Source: Paenibacillus rhizosphaerae (GTDB lineage: Bacteria > Bacillota > Bacilli > Paenibacillales > Paenibacillaceae). Taken from it: DNA of 64,000 nt. Below the pieces are notes generated by a model. It ran no database searches. It was not told the origin of the DNA and was given only the letters and a program-made list of their open reading frames with translations. The stretch is from assembly GCF_014192015.1 (NCBI RefSeq), contig NZ_JACHXJ010000003.1, forward strand, positions 671,200 through 735,199, read 5' to 3'. Position numbers and translations under genes: made by a program. This document shows, one piece after another, positions 43,089-51,543 of this stretch (positions are counted from its first letter, which is position 1; the number at the start of each line of letters is the position of its first letter).

Positions 43089-43448
43089 TTACGCGTTGAC
43101 TTTCTCTTTAGCAACCGATGCGATCGAGTTGAACGCGTTGATGTCGTTAACGGCCAGGTCAGCCAGCATTTTGCGGTTGATGTCCACGCCAGCCAGTTTC
43201 AGACCATGCATCAGTTTGTTGTAGGACAGTCCGTTCATGCGGGCTGCAGCGTTGATACGCACGATCCACAATCTGCGGAAGTTCCGTTTCGTCTGACGAC
43301 GGTCACGGTATGCGTAAACGAGGGATTTCATAACCTGCTCGTTAGCTGTTTTAAAAATGCGGTGTTTGGAACCGAAATAACCTTTTGCAAGTTTCAATAC
43401 TTTTTTATGTCTACGACGAACGACGAATCCGCCTTTTACTCTTGCCAT
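43089..43448 (-). CDS. rplT: 50S ribosomal protein L20
   Basis: 119 residues, full length. Basic N-terminal helix (ARVKGGFVVRRRHKKVLKLAKGYFGSKHR, key part RRRHKKVLKLAKGYFG) that threads into 23S rRNA, and the C-terminal globular part WIVRINAAARMNGLSYNKLMHGL. An early assembly protein and, in B. subtilis, the repressor of its own operon through the infC leader. ATG at 43448 with GGGAGGTT upstream. Third gene of infC-rpmI-rplT. Confidence 0.98.
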   Translation of the reverse strand: MARVKGGFVVRRRHKKVLKLAKGYFGSKHRIFKTANEQVMKSLVYAYRDRRQTKRNFRRLWIVRINAAARMNGLSYNKLMHGLKLAGVDINRKMLADLAVNDINAFNSIASVAKEKVNA

Positions 43449-43478
43449 AATATAAACCTCCCAAAAATGTGTGATTAA

Positions 43479-43679
43479 CTATTTCAAGTTCGCCAAGCCT
43501 TGTTTCAAGCGTCTTACGTCCCCCGGCGCCATTTCTGGGTTGCCTGCCAATACGCGTTTCGCGCGCTTGGACTTGTGGGAAAGCAAATGGTTTCTGTAAG
43601 CTTTGTAGCGAGTCACTTTACCGGAACCGGTAACTTTGAAGCGGCCTTTAAGGCTGCTGTGTGTTTTCATTTTAGGCAT
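43479..43679 (-). CDS. rpmI: 50S ribosomal protein L35
   Basis: 66 residues, the normal length: MPKMKTHSSLKGRFKVTGSG at the N-terminus and the basic NHLLSHKSKRAKR. ATG at 43679 is preceded by TGAGGAGGAAG. It sits between infC (18 bp) and rplT (30 bp) in the conserved operon. Confidence 0.98.
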   Translation of the reverse strand: MPKMKTHSSLKGRFKVTGSGKVTRYKAYRNHLLSHKSKRAKRVLAGNPEMAPGDVRRLKQGLANLK

Positions 43680-43697
43680 TGTACTTCCTCCTCAGGA

Positions 43698-44210
43698 TCA
43701 TTGGGCTTTTGGAGCCAAAATCATAATCATGCTGCGTCCTTCCAGCTTCGGCTGACGCTCAACGCTGGAGTGCTCGGCAACTTCTTCCCTTACACGCTCC
43801 AGAATCTTCTGGCCGATGCTCGCATGCGCGATTTCGCGTCCGCGGAAACGAACGGAGCATTTGACCTTGTCGCCTTCCTTCAGGAACTTGACGACATTGC
43901 GGAGCTTAGTCTGGTAGTCGTGCTCATCAATGTTTGCTCGGAACCATACTTCTTTAATATCAACGATTTTCTGATTCTTCCGGGCTTCCTTCTCTTTCTT
44001 CTGCTGCTCGTAGCGGAACTTGCCGTAATCCATGATGCGGCACACCGGCGGCTTCGCCTGCGGCGCCACGTTCACCAAATCCAGATTCAAATCCGCTGCC
44101 ATCTGCAGAGCTTCACGAAGGGGCTTGATGCCAATCTGTTCGCCTTCAGCGCCTACCAAGCGAACTTCCTTCGCCCGGATCTCCTCATTGATCATATGTT
44201 CCTTACTGAT
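43698..44210 (-). CDS. infC: Translation initiation factor IF-3, with AUC start codon
   Basis: 170 residues. N-domain (INEEIRAKEVRLVGAEGEQIG) and C-domain (KFLKEGDKVKCSVRFRGREI, GRSMIMILAPK) are linked by the basic helix FRYEQQKKEKEARKNQK. IF-3 binds the 30S subunit, blocks premature 50S joining and rejects wrong start codons. The ATG at 44195 lies 24 nt from GGAGGTGG. In-frame ATC at 44208-44210 lies 9 nt from it, and starting there gives ISKEHMINEEIR, matching B. subtilis and Geobacillus IF-3 (ISKDFIINEQIR), where an AUU start is known. The AUC start is thus preferred and would support self-control. Confidence 0.93.
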   Translation of the reverse strand: MSKEHMINEEIRAKEVRLVGAEGEQIGIKPLREALQMAADLNLDLVNVAPQAKPPVCRIMDYGKFRYEQQKKEKEARKNQKIVDIKEVWFRANIDEHDYQTKLRNVVKFLKEGDKVKCSVRFRGREIAHASIGQKILERVREEVAEHSSVERQPKLEGRSMIMILAPKAQ

Positions 44211-44259
44211 AACCGTCCACCTCCAGATCTAATAGGTATTTCTGTGTGCAGAAGCAAAA

Positions 44260-44400
44260 TAAAAAGGGATGCGGGTATCATCACCCAGCATCCCTATGAT
44301 CAACTCTTCATGAAATATCGCATTCACAAATCATCGGATCAATAACCCGCCAACCTTCGTCAGTCAGGTGAGAAGCTGGAGCTTCTGCTTTGAATCCATT
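44260..44400 (-). promoter_or_regulatory. L20-type attenuator leader of infC-rpmI-rplT
   Basis: Leader of about 200 nt. Terminator GGGATGCTGGGT / ACCCGCATCCC (44266-44276 with 44283-44294) is followed by UUUUUAUUUU. Upstream is a GC-containing folded part with AGAAGCTCCAGCTTCT (a hairpin, about 44370-44386). Placement matches the B. subtilis L20 leader, where excess L20 stabilises the terminator. Confidence 0.85.
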
Positions 44401-44420
44401 TCGTATTTAAAGCACTCAAA

Positions 44421-44449
44421 TAATTTAACACAGAGCCCGGACGATGTCA
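44421..44449 (-). promoter_or_regulatory. Sigma-A promoter of infC operon
   Basis: TTGACA at 44444-44449, 17-bp spacer, TAAATT at 44421-44426. It starts just beyond the stop of the glycosyltransferase gene at 44466. Confidence 0.9.
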
Positions 44450-44465
44450 ACCCGGTTCCACGCTT

Positions 44466-45704
44466 TTATCCCTGCTTGCTCTGAACTTCTTCCAGTCTTA
44501 CCACGCGGGTATGCTGGGTATGGCTCCACTGCTTGTTGTTCTGCGTGAAGAACGCATAGAACGTGATTGGATACCAGGAGATCAGATAGATTGGGAAGAG
44601 CACCAGGTACAAATAGACCTTCTTGAACGTGACCTTCTCCAAAATCATCGCAGCCAGGAACGTGAAGACGTTGGCGCCGATCGCCACAAAGCTCAGCCAC
44701 AGCGGCAGATAGCCGTAGAGGTTGGCGATGTTCGGACCGTCGAAGAACGTATTATCCACCCAGATCGTGGCCGTCAACAGGAACGTCAAGAGAACGATGT
44801 ATACGTTCGCCCCGTACAGTGCCAAGTCCAGCTTGACGATGCTTCGTTCCTTGATACTTTGCCAAATCAGCGGGAAGAAATAGCGGCGTGCCACCGTAAA
44901 GTGTCCCTGCATCCAGCGCAGGCGCTGTCTTGCGGAAGCCTTGAACGTCAACGGCTTCTCGTCGAATACTTTCGCGTCATAGTTGAATTTTGGATAGACG
45001 CCGCGCTTCACGCTGCGCATCGTAAACTCCAAGTCCTCAACCAAGCTGGTGGCCCCCCAGCCCATTTCCTTCAGCAGGTTGGTTTCAAAACACATCCCTG
45101 TACCGCCGAGGAAGTTGGCCATGTTCATGTTATGGCGCGACAGCTGCCACAAACGGTTGATGTACCAGTACGAAATCCCGTAAGCAGCCGTAATCCAGGA
45201 ATCCTCGGGATTCTTGGTGTCGATATATCCTTGAATGACGCGTGCGCCGGAGCACAGGTCGTCGTTCATTTCTCTCAAGAAATTCGTATCTGCCAGGTTG
45301 TCGGCGTCAAACATGACGACCGCGTCATACTGGCGGGGCATGGCCCACAATTCCTTCAGCATCCACTCGATGGCATAGCCTTTGCCGCGAAGGTTGTTGT
45401 TGGTGCGTACGCAGGCGTTCATGCCATGCTCGCGCACGATGCGTGCCGTACCGTCCGTACAGTTGTCACAGATGACAAACACGTCGTACAGCTCCTTCGG
45501 ATAATTCAGCTGCTTCAAGTTCTCCATCAGAGCCCCGACGACCTGCTCTTCATTGTGCGCTGCAACGAGCACAGCGAAGGACTTGGTCGGTTCAAAATGC
45601 TGCTTTCTCTTTTTCCTGTACAGCCCCAAAATGGAAAATACAAACTGGTACACACCGATCGCGGCCAGCAAAACCTGGAGCGCGATAAAAATGGCGTCTA
45701 ACAT
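44466..45704 (-). CDS. Membrane glycosyltransferase, family 2
   Basis: 412 residues. One N-terminal membrane helix (about 4-27), a GT-A domain with AVLVAAHNEEQVVGALM, DNCTDGTARI, MFDADNLADTNFL (DxD-like), FLGGTGMCFE, the acceptor Asp in SLVEDLEFTMRS and the processive-enzyme motif RQRLRWMQG, then four C-terminal helices (about 285-385). This resembles processive beta-glycosyltransferases of the cellulose/hyaluronan/poly-GlcNAc type, so it may make or export a surface polysaccharide. ATG at 45704 follows GGGGGG-rich sequence. Monocistronic. Confidence 0.9.
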   Translation of the reverse strand: MLDAIFIALQVLLAAIGVYQFVFSILGLYRKKRKQHFEPTKSFAVLVAAHNEEQVVGALMENLKQLNYPKELYDVFVICDNCTDGTARIVREHGMNACVRTNNNLRGKGYAIEWMLKELWAMPRQYDAVVMFDADNLADTNFLREMNDDLCSGARVIQGYIDTKNPEDSWITAAYGISYWYINRLWQLSRHNMNMANFLGGTGMCFETNLLKEMGWGATSLVEDLEFTMRSVKRGVYPKFNYDAKVFDEKPLTFKASARQRLRWMQGHFTVARRYFFPLIWQSIKERSIVKLDLALYGANVYIVLLTFLLTATIWVDNTFFDGPNIANLYGYLPLWLSFVAIGANVFTFLAAMILEKVTFKKVYLYLVLFPIYLISWYPITFYAFFTQNNKQWSHTQHTRVVRLEEVQSKQG

Positions 45705-46428
45705 GACTCTCAGAACCCCCCTTTTTTACCCCTCATAATCAATTTTTCTCTCTGTAGATAGATTACGGTAATGCCGTTTACCCTTTTCTAATTGTTTATG
45801 ACCCTTTTGACCTTTTACATTCTTTTACGTTTTGTTAACGCTTCGGATGACCCTATCGATTTTCCACACTTTTCAGTCATTTGTCAAAACCGTAAAACCT
45901 CGTATTCGTCTAAAAAAACGGTAATGAGGCGGTTTCCTGACCGTTCAGACCCTTACGGGCTCTTATTCATGACTGTTAGTTCTTATTTTCATCTCTTTTC
46001 CCGGTTTTTATTTCTCAGGTCCCCCCTTTTTTTAGTCATCAGTTTCCATGATTATCGGCATACTTTATAAATAAACGAGATGAAGCCAAGAAAAGTTATA
46101 CTTTAAACATCAATTCTTAATAAACGGATTGTATCCGTTTGAATCATTGTAAAGGTTCCTCCGGGTGAAGTCAAAATTGGCCAATTCCTTGCCGGGCCCC
46201 ATTTTTTCGAGAAAAAAAGCTTTGGACAAGATCGGCCGATTCCCGACAAAGTTCTCGGGCGGTGTCAAATAACGACCCTGCATTGGGTTATATATTATAA
46301 GAAGGGGACTTACGAAGTTATAGTTTCTGCTCCCTTCGGAAATATGATAAAATTTAGAAAAACATCGCATGAGTTGTCCACGATCTGCCATTATTTTATA
46401 GAAGATTGGCTGTACACGGAGGGATGGA
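45705..46428. other. AT-rich gap of 724 bp between glycosyltransferase and PAP2 genes
   Basis: No convincing gene; frames on both strands have poor coding character. Visible: poly-T and poly-C stretches, two copies of ACGGTAAT (about 45775 and 45918), a small hairpin AAACGGAT / ATCCGTTT (46123-46141), and on the plus strand TTTCTG, 18 bp, TAAAAT (46324-46353) as a weak promoter for the PAP2 gene. Confidence 0.55.
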
Positions 46429-46956
46429 ATGAGACGTTTGTTCAAGAAACTTCAATTATGGGACCGGCGTCTTTTCCAATGGATCAACGGACGTCTTCAT
46501 AATCGTTTTTTCAATTTTTGGCTGTATTATTTAACGCATCTCGGAGGGGCCACGTTTACGATCTGTGCCTGCCTTCTGTGCTGGGGTCTGGCCCCGCCGT
46601 CATGGAGCACCCAAGGCGCCCAGGCCGCCGTCGCTCTGGCCGTCAGCCACATTCCGGTGGCGGCAGCCAAGAAGATGTATCCCCGGGTCAGGCCGCATCT
46701 CGCCCTGCCGGGAACCCGCACCTTTCGCAAACCGCTGGTGGACCACTCGTTTCCATCCGGACATACGACGGCAGCATTTTCCTTGGCAGTTCCTATGATG
46801 ATCGGGCATCCTGAGTGGACCGCGCTTTTTTTGGCTTTAAGCCTCGTGGTCGGATTTTCCCGGATGTATTTGGGACTTCATTACCCATCGGATGTGCTTG
46901 CGGGAGCTGTAATTGGTACTTCCGTAGCTACAGCAACAGTTGCATTGTGGCCCTAA
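46429..46956 (+). CDS. PAP2-family membrane phosphatase
   Basis: 175 residues with five to six membrane helices. All three PAP2 motifs are present: KKMYPRVRP, SFPSGHTTAAF and SRMYLGLHYPSDVLAG, giving the catalytic His pair and phosphate-binding Arg/Lys. Such proteins hydrolyse undecaprenyl or phosphatidyl phosphates at the outer face. ATG at 46429 follows ACGGAGGGATGG. It lies 54 bp before a glycolipid glycosyltransferase, suggesting a joint role in membrane lipid metabolism (inference). Confidence 0.94.
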   Translation: MRRLFKKLQLWDRRLFQWINGRLHNRFFNFWLYYLTHLGGATFTICACLLCWGLAPPSWSTQGAQAAVALAVSHIPVAAAKKMYPRVRPHLALPGTRTFRKPLVDHSFPSGHTTAAFSLAVPMMIGHPEWTALFLALSLVVGFSRMYLGLHYPSDVLAGAVIGTSVATATVALWP

Positions 46957-47010
46957 AGTCGATATGGTGGGTATAAGGAAAAACATGCAGGAACAGGTGA
47001 ATTGAGAGTG

Positions 47011-48141
47011 ATGAAAAAAAGAGTATTGTTATTATCTGAAGGCTTCGGTGCGGGACATACTCGAGCTGCTTACGCACTCTCAAGCAGTCTGCGCAAGCTG
47101 TCGCCGAGTGTGCAAACCAAAGTGCTTGAGCTCGGAAGCTTCCTGAATCCCAAGGTCGCGCCGCTCATTATTACCGCCTACAAAAAAACCGTTCTTTCGC
47201 AGCCAAGGCTCGTTGGAATGATGTACAGGCACCAGTATAAAAAGTCACTGAACCGGTTTACGACATTAGCGCTTCACCGCATTTTTTATACACATACCAA
47301 AAATATCGTCAATCAGCTGCGGCCCGACATCGTCGTCTGCACGCATCCGATTCCAAGCGCGGTCATTTCCCGCTTGAAAAGGCTCGGCTCCAAGATCCCG
47401 CTGTGCACGGTCATCACGGATTACGATGCCCACGGCACCTGGATCAGCCCGGAAGTGGACCGCTACCTGGTCTCTACCCAAGAAGTGAAATCCAAGATGC
47501 TGGAGCAGGGCGTCGCCGCCTCCAAAATCGAGGTCACCGGCATTCCGGTGCATCCGAACTTCTGGGAGCATCCGGTCAAGGAGGAGATCCGGGAGAAGTT
47601 CAGACTGAAGAACATGCCCACGGTGATGGTCATGGGCGGCGGCTGGGGCATTATGAATGACGAAGTCATCAACAATTACCTGACCCGCTGGAGGGACCAG
47701 ATTCAGATCGTGTTCTGCCTCGGCAACAATGAGAAGGTCCTCCGTAAGCTCGAACAGGATCCGAGTTACAATCACCCGAACATCCGGCTGATCGGGTTTA
47801 CGCCTGAGGTCGATAAGCTGATGGAAGTCTCCGATCTGCTTGTGACGAAGCCTGGCGGCATGACCTGTACGGAAGGATTGGCCAAGGGCATCCCGATGCT
47901 CTTCCACCACCCTCTTCCCGGACAGGAGGAAGAGAACTGCCAGTATTTCACAGCCCAAGGACTTGGAGAGCCGATATCCTCCCTGGACGTCATTACAAAG
48001 TGGATGAACAAATTAATTCACGAATACGATTCGATCCTGCAGCGGCGCGAAGAGCAGCTGAAGAGCATTGACCGCTACCGGCCGATGCAGAGCGCCCAGA
48101 GCATCATTGATATGCTGGAATCAAATAAGGTGCCTTCCTGA
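47011..48141 (+). CDS. Glycosyltransferase of the MGDG synthase/UgtP family
   Basis: 376 residues from ATG 47011 (MKKRVLLLSEGFGAGHTRAA). The N-terminal MGDG_synth domain has the Gly-rich GFGAGHTRAA loop and DIVVCTHPIPSAVISRL; the C-terminal GT28 half has TGIPVHPNFWE, VMGGGWGIMND, and the UDP-binding region LVTKPGGMTCTEGLAKGIPM. Known relatives transfer glucose or galactose from UDP-sugars to diacylglycerol on the cytoplasmic face of the membrane. In-frame TTG 47002 and GTG 47008 are alternatives. Co-directional with the PAP2 gene. Confidence 0.92.
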   Translation: MKKRVLLLSEGFGAGHTRAAYALSSSLRKLSPSVQTKVLELGSFLNPKVAPLIITAYKKTVLSQPRLVGMMYRHQYKKSLNRFTTLALHRIFYTHTKNIVNQLRPDIVVCTHPIPSAVISRLKRLGSKIPLCTVITDYDAHGTWISPEVDRYLVSTQEVKSKMLEQGVAASKIEVTGIPVHPNFWEHPVKEEIREKFRLKNMPTVMVMGGGWGIMNDEVINNYLTRWRDQIQIVFCLGNNEKVLRKLEQDPSYNHPNIRLIGFTPEVDKLMEVSDLLVTKPGGMTCTEGLAKGIPMLFHHPLPGQEEENCQYFTAQGLGEPISSLDVITKWMNKLIHEYDSILQRREEQLKSIDRYRPMQSAQSIIDMLESNKVPS

Positions 48142-48160
48142 GGGAAGGCACCTTATTTCG
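48127..48160. terminator. Bidirectional terminator overlapping a stop codon
   Basis: Perfect 12-bp stem AAGGTGCCTTCC / GGAAGGCACCTT with loop TGAG; the loop contains the TGA stop of the glycosyltransferase gene. It lies between convergent genes. Confidence 0.93.
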
Positions 48161-48163
48161 TAT

Positions 48164-48925
48164 CTATGGTTGTTCGCTGCGGACCTCATCCGGCTGCCCC
48201 GGCTTGTCCGCCCGCAGTCCGTATTTGTCCAGCCGCTGTTTCTGATACCGGCTCAGCGCTTCCTTGCCCACAATCACCTCGCAGCGGTGAATGTTGATGC
48301 CCTGACCCACGAATTTAGTCTCGTACTCGGTCATAACATGCTCTTCGTTCGGTCCCTCACGGTGCAGATTCAGCGAGATATTCGTCATCTGCAGACCATA
48401 ATCCGCAAAGGAATTCAGCGAAAATTCAAACAGCGTCTGCGAGTCGGTCTTCAGATGAATTTCACCGTTATCGTTGAGCAGACCGCAGTATTTGTCGAGG
48501 AAACGGGGATGTGTCAAACGGCGTCGGGCATGTCTGGCTTTCGGCCAAGGATCGCTGAAATTCAGGAAAATCCGCTCGAGTTCTCCCGGAGCAAACACTT
48601 CCTCCGCATATTCGACATTGGCCAGCGCCAGCCGCAGATTCGGCGGATATTCGACCTCCCGCTCGGCCCAGGCAAGCTTGGCCTTTTCGCTGGCCCGGCG
48701 AATCAGTTCATCATACATATCGATGCCTATAAAATTAATGTCCGGGTTGCGATAGCTCATCTGGCTGATAAACTGCCCTTTGCCCATGCCAAACTCCACG
48801 TAGATCGGCCGGTCGTTGCCAAAGAGCGATGACCATTTTCCTTTATACGACCGGGGGTCCAGAACGACGAAGCCCTGCTGTTCTTCCAGACATTCCCGGA
48901 TTCCTTTTCTTCCGCGTAAACGCAT
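48164..48925 (-). CDS. trmB: tRNA (guanine-N7-)-methyltransferase
   Basis: 253 residues. SAM-binding VEFGMGKGQFISQM, acidic FIGIDMYDELIRRASEKA, and the signature NFSDPWPKARHARRRLTHPRFL (key part FSDPWPKARHARRRL). It methylates G46 in the tRNA variable loop. About 40 residues longer than B. subtilis TrmB, with a Gln/Arg-rich tail (RYQKQRLDKYGLRADKPGQP). ATG at 48925 follows GGAGGTATGAG. Monocistronic. Confidence 0.96.
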   Translation of the reverse strand: MRLRGRKGIRECLEEQQGFVVLDPRSYKGKWSSLFGNDRPIYVEFGMGKGQFISQMSYRNPDINFIGIDMYDELIRRASEKAKLAWAEREVEYPPNLRLALANVEYAEEVFAPGELERIFLNFSDPWPKARHARRRLTHPRFLDKYCGLLNDNGEIHLKTDSQTLFEFSLNSFADYGLQMTNISLNLHREGPNEEHVMTEYETKFVGQGINIHRCEVIVGKEALSRYQKQRLDKYGLRADKPGQPDEVRSEQP

Positions 48926-49084
48926 CTCATACCTCCGCTAGTTATACTTCCGTCCTGCCGCGGCTCTTGCGGCTACTGCAATATTGTGCCGAACTTAAGC
49001 CGAAATGTAAAGAGGCAAAGCATGGTCCTCCCCTAGCGGATACGCCTTAGCCATATAACAGTTTAACTTTCTGAATCTCTTAAA

Positions 49085-49140
49085 AAGAAAAAGAATCCCG
49101 TTCTCTCCCGTGCAAACACGAGGAATTCGGAATTCTTTTC
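49085..49140 (-). terminator. Terminator of the 67-residue protein gene
   Basis: AAGAATTCC pairs with GGGATTCTT, with an inner CTCGTG / GCACGGGAG stem, then UUUUUCUUUUU on the minus strand. Confidence 0.75.
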
Positions 49141-49172
49141 CATTATCTATTTGGAATTGGGGTCCAACGGTT

Positions 49173-49373
49173 TCATTGTTGATAGTCTACCGCATCTTGA
49201 TGCTGAAAATCAAATGTCTTTTCGAATGCGTTGCGAATTTTCCGGCGGGCAGCCGCTTTCACTTCCGGATTGCCGTTAAACTCTACGCCTGTCAGGGCAA
49301 GCGCCTCATCAGGAGTCAGCTCTACAGAAATCTTGCCTTTACCTTGTGTCTCAGCAGTTGAAGAATTCATCAT
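49173..49373 (-). CDS. Small hypothetical protein
   Basis: 66 residues, acidic and soluble: ISVELTPDEALALTGVEFNG followed by EVKAAARRKIRNAFEKTF. It looks like one short strand and two helices. ATG at 49373 or 49370 with GAGGTGATA upstream; the first is used. Its own terminator follows. Not recognised; no neighbours suggest a role. Confidence 0.7.
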   Translation of the reverse strand: MMNSSTAETQGKGKISVELTPDEALALTGVEFNGNPEVKAAARRKIRNAFEKTFDFQHQDAVDYQQ

Positions 49374-49379
49374 TATCAC

Positions 49380-49787
49380 CTCACGGTTAATATGTTGGCC
49401 ATGACGTCACGCTTTTATGAATTCTATAATATATTTACCCCGAAACCGGGGTGCTGACGCTAATTAAAATATAACACTTCATGTAAGTTTTATCAATGGA
49501 ATATTCGCCTGATTAGCCGCATAGCGGCGCTGTTTTTGAAACATTTTTTTGCTGTCTATGAACCTGAAATATCCCGGGTATTTCGCCCCGATTCATGGAG
49601 TACCTCAATATAAAATAAAGGCACAAAACCCAAGGGGAGAAAAGCCTGTATGGCCCAGCTTTCCCCCCGGGCCTCCTCATACCCTTTAGGCCTGATTTTT
49701 GTTACAATAGAGCAAGCGTAAAGTTTCACTTTCCCTGCGCAGCTTTTTTTTTTGCAGGCCGCAATGCACAATAAAGGAGTACCATCC
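49380..49787. other. Gap upstream of mnmL
   Basis: No gene. Two small hairpins: ACCCC / GGGGT (49437-49452) and GCCGC / GCGGC (49515-49528), the latter followed by a T run on the plus strand. TACAAT at 49703-49708 with a weak -35 (TACCCT) may be the mnmL promoter. Confidence 0.5.
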
Positions 49788-50741
49788 ATGAATAGTCCAA
49801 CCCTTTCTTCTCCCCTGCTGTGGGGCGATAAAAGATTCCATACGTGGAATTACGAGATGCGGGAACAGTTTAACGATAAAGTGTTCAAGGTCATGCTGGA
49901 TGCCGGGTTCACCTGCCCAAACCGCGACGGTTCAATCGCGCGGGGCGGCTGCACCTTCTGCAGCGCCCGAGGTTCGGGCGACTTTGCCGGCAGCCGGCGC
50001 GATGATCTGATCACCCAGTTTAACAGCATCCGGGACAAACAGCATGAGAAGTGGCCGCACGCCCGATATATCGGTTATTTCCAGGCCTATACCAACACGT
50101 ACGCACCCGTCGATGTGCTGCGCGAATACTATGAAGTCATTTTGGAACAGCCGGGCGTTGTCGGCTTATCCATTGCCACCCGTCCGGACTGCCTGCCGGA
50201 CGATGTGATCGAGTATTTGGCCGAGCTGAACGAGCGGACCTATCTGTGGGTTGAAATGGGGCTGCAGACCATTCACCAGGAGACGTCCGATCTGATCAAC
50301 CGTGCGCATGACACCCAATGCTTCATCGACGCCGTGGAGAAGCTGCGGAGGCACGGCATCCGGGTATGCGCCCATATCATTTACGGCCTGCCGCAGGAAA
50401 CCCACGAAATGATGCTGGAGACCGGACGTGCCGTGGCGAATATGGACGTTCAGGGCATCAAAATTCATCTGCTTCACTTGATGAAGGGCACGCCGATGGT
50501 CAGGCAGTACGAAGCGGGTCTGCTCCGCTTCCTGGAACAGGATGAATATATTAAGCTGGTCGTGGACACGCTGGAATTTCTGCCGCCCGAAATGATCGTT
50601 CACCGCCTGACCGGCGACGCTCCGCGGAAGCTGCTGATCGGCCCGATGTGGTCCCAGAAAAAATGGGAAGTGCTGAACGGCTTCGACGCCGAATTGAAGG
50701 CACGGGACAGCTGGCAGGGTAAGTATTGGAGGAAGGCATAG
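49788..50741 (+). CDS. mnmL: Radical SAM tRNA-modification enzyme MnmL (YtqA/TIGR01212 family)
   Basis: 317 residues from ATG 49788, 9 nt after AAAGGAG. Radical SAM cluster cysteines in FTCPNRDGSIARGGCTFCS (CX11CX2C spacing of this family), then VVGLSIATRPDCLPDDV, VEMGLQTIHQET and a C-terminal domain with TGDAPRKLLIGP. In B. subtilis YtqA is MnmL, which converts cmnm5U to nm5U at the wobble base of some tRNAs. The next gene is the matching methyltransferase mnmM, with its ribosome binding site overlapping this stop. Confidence 0.92.
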   Translation: MNSPTLSSPLLWGDKRFHTWNYEMREQFNDKVFKVMLDAGFTCPNRDGSIARGGCTFCSARGSGDFAGSRRDDLITQFNSIRDKQHEKWPHARYIGYFQAYTNTYAPVDVLREYYEVILEQPGVVGLSIATRPDCLPDDVIEYLAELNERTYLWVEMGLQTIHQETSDLINRAHDTQCFIDAVEKLRRHGIRVCAHIIYGLPQETHEMMLETGRAVANMDVQGIKIHLLHLMKGTPMVRQYEAGLLRFLEQDEYIKLVVDTLEFLPPEMIVHRLTGDAPRKLLIGPMWSQKKWEVLNGFDAELKARDSWQGKYWRKA

Positions 50742-50743
50742 CA

Positions 50744-51325
50744 ATGGGGTTTCTTTCCGTTCTTAGCTTTGCCCACAAACAAATCGCCGAGCGCCTTAAT
50801 CCCGGGGATATTGCTGTGGATGCCACGATCGGCACGGGAGCCGATACGCTCTTTCTGGCCAAGGCGGCCGGTCCCAAGGGGCACGTCTACGGCTTTGACG
50901 TGCAGGAGCATGCGCTGGCCCTGACCCGGCAAAGGCTGGCGCAGGAAGCACCGGAGCGGATCGCTCCGGTGACGCTGTACCTGCAGAGCCATGCCGCGAT
51001 GCGGGAGGCGCTGCCGGAAGGCGTGCATGGCCGGGTCGCGGCGGTGATGTTCAACCTCGGCTACCTCCCTGCCGAGGAGGCTGACAAAGCCGTCATCACC
51101 ACGCCGGACAGCACGATTGAAGCGCTGGAAGCCGGCTTGTCCCTGCTGAGACGGCGGGGCATTATGACAGCCGTGCTGTATCCGGGTCATGCCGGCGGCG
51201 ATCAGGAGGCTCAGGCGGTAACCGCTTGGGCCTCCGACCTGCCGCAATCGTCGGCCCAGGCTGTCATATACAGGCAGCTGCAGCGCGCGGATGCCCCTTA
51301 TGTCATTGCCCTGGAGAAAAAATAG
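50744..51325 (+). CDS. mnmM: tRNA wobble-uridine methyltransferase MnmM (YtqB family)
   Basis: 193 residues, as in B. subtilis YtqB. Rossmann methyltransferase: DATIGTGADTLFLAKAAG (SAM loop), VYGFDVQEHAL, the catalytic-like NLGYLP, and VLYPGHAGGDQEAQAV. MnmM methylates nm5(s2)U to mnm5(s2)U, the step after MnmL. ATG at 50744 follows GGAGGAAGG, which lies in the last codons of mnmL; the two genes are 2 bp apart. Confidence 0.93.
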   Translation: MGFLSVLSFAHKQIAERLNPGDIAVDATIGTGADTLFLAKAAGPKGHVYGFDVQEHALALTRQRLAQEAPERIAPVTLYLQSHAAMREALPEGVHGRVAAVMFNLGYLPAEEADKAVITTPDSTIEALEAGLSLLRRRGIMTAVLYPGHAGGDQEAQAVTAWASDLPQSSAQAVIYRQLQRADAPYVIALEKK

Positions 51326-51543
51326 CGCGCTGGCCGCTGATGCGGCTCGTGCCGCGAGCTTCCGCCCTACCTGGCGGCGCGGCATGCTGAACATTTTAAA
51401 ACCGTTGTGCCCGGGGCCCCGGCCGCCCTCTTCAACCGGATTGATTTCGGACCAAGGGGCTCGGCCCGGCCCAAGGTATTGTTTTACATAGTAGCGGTTT
51501 ATCCCAAGCCATCACATGAACCCAAGAAAGGAACGATGAAGAC

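Noticed and set aside
46110..46445. 111-codon minus-strand frame upstream of the PAP2 gene
   Set aside because: No ribosome binding site, odd composition, overlaps the PAP2 start and its likely promoter.
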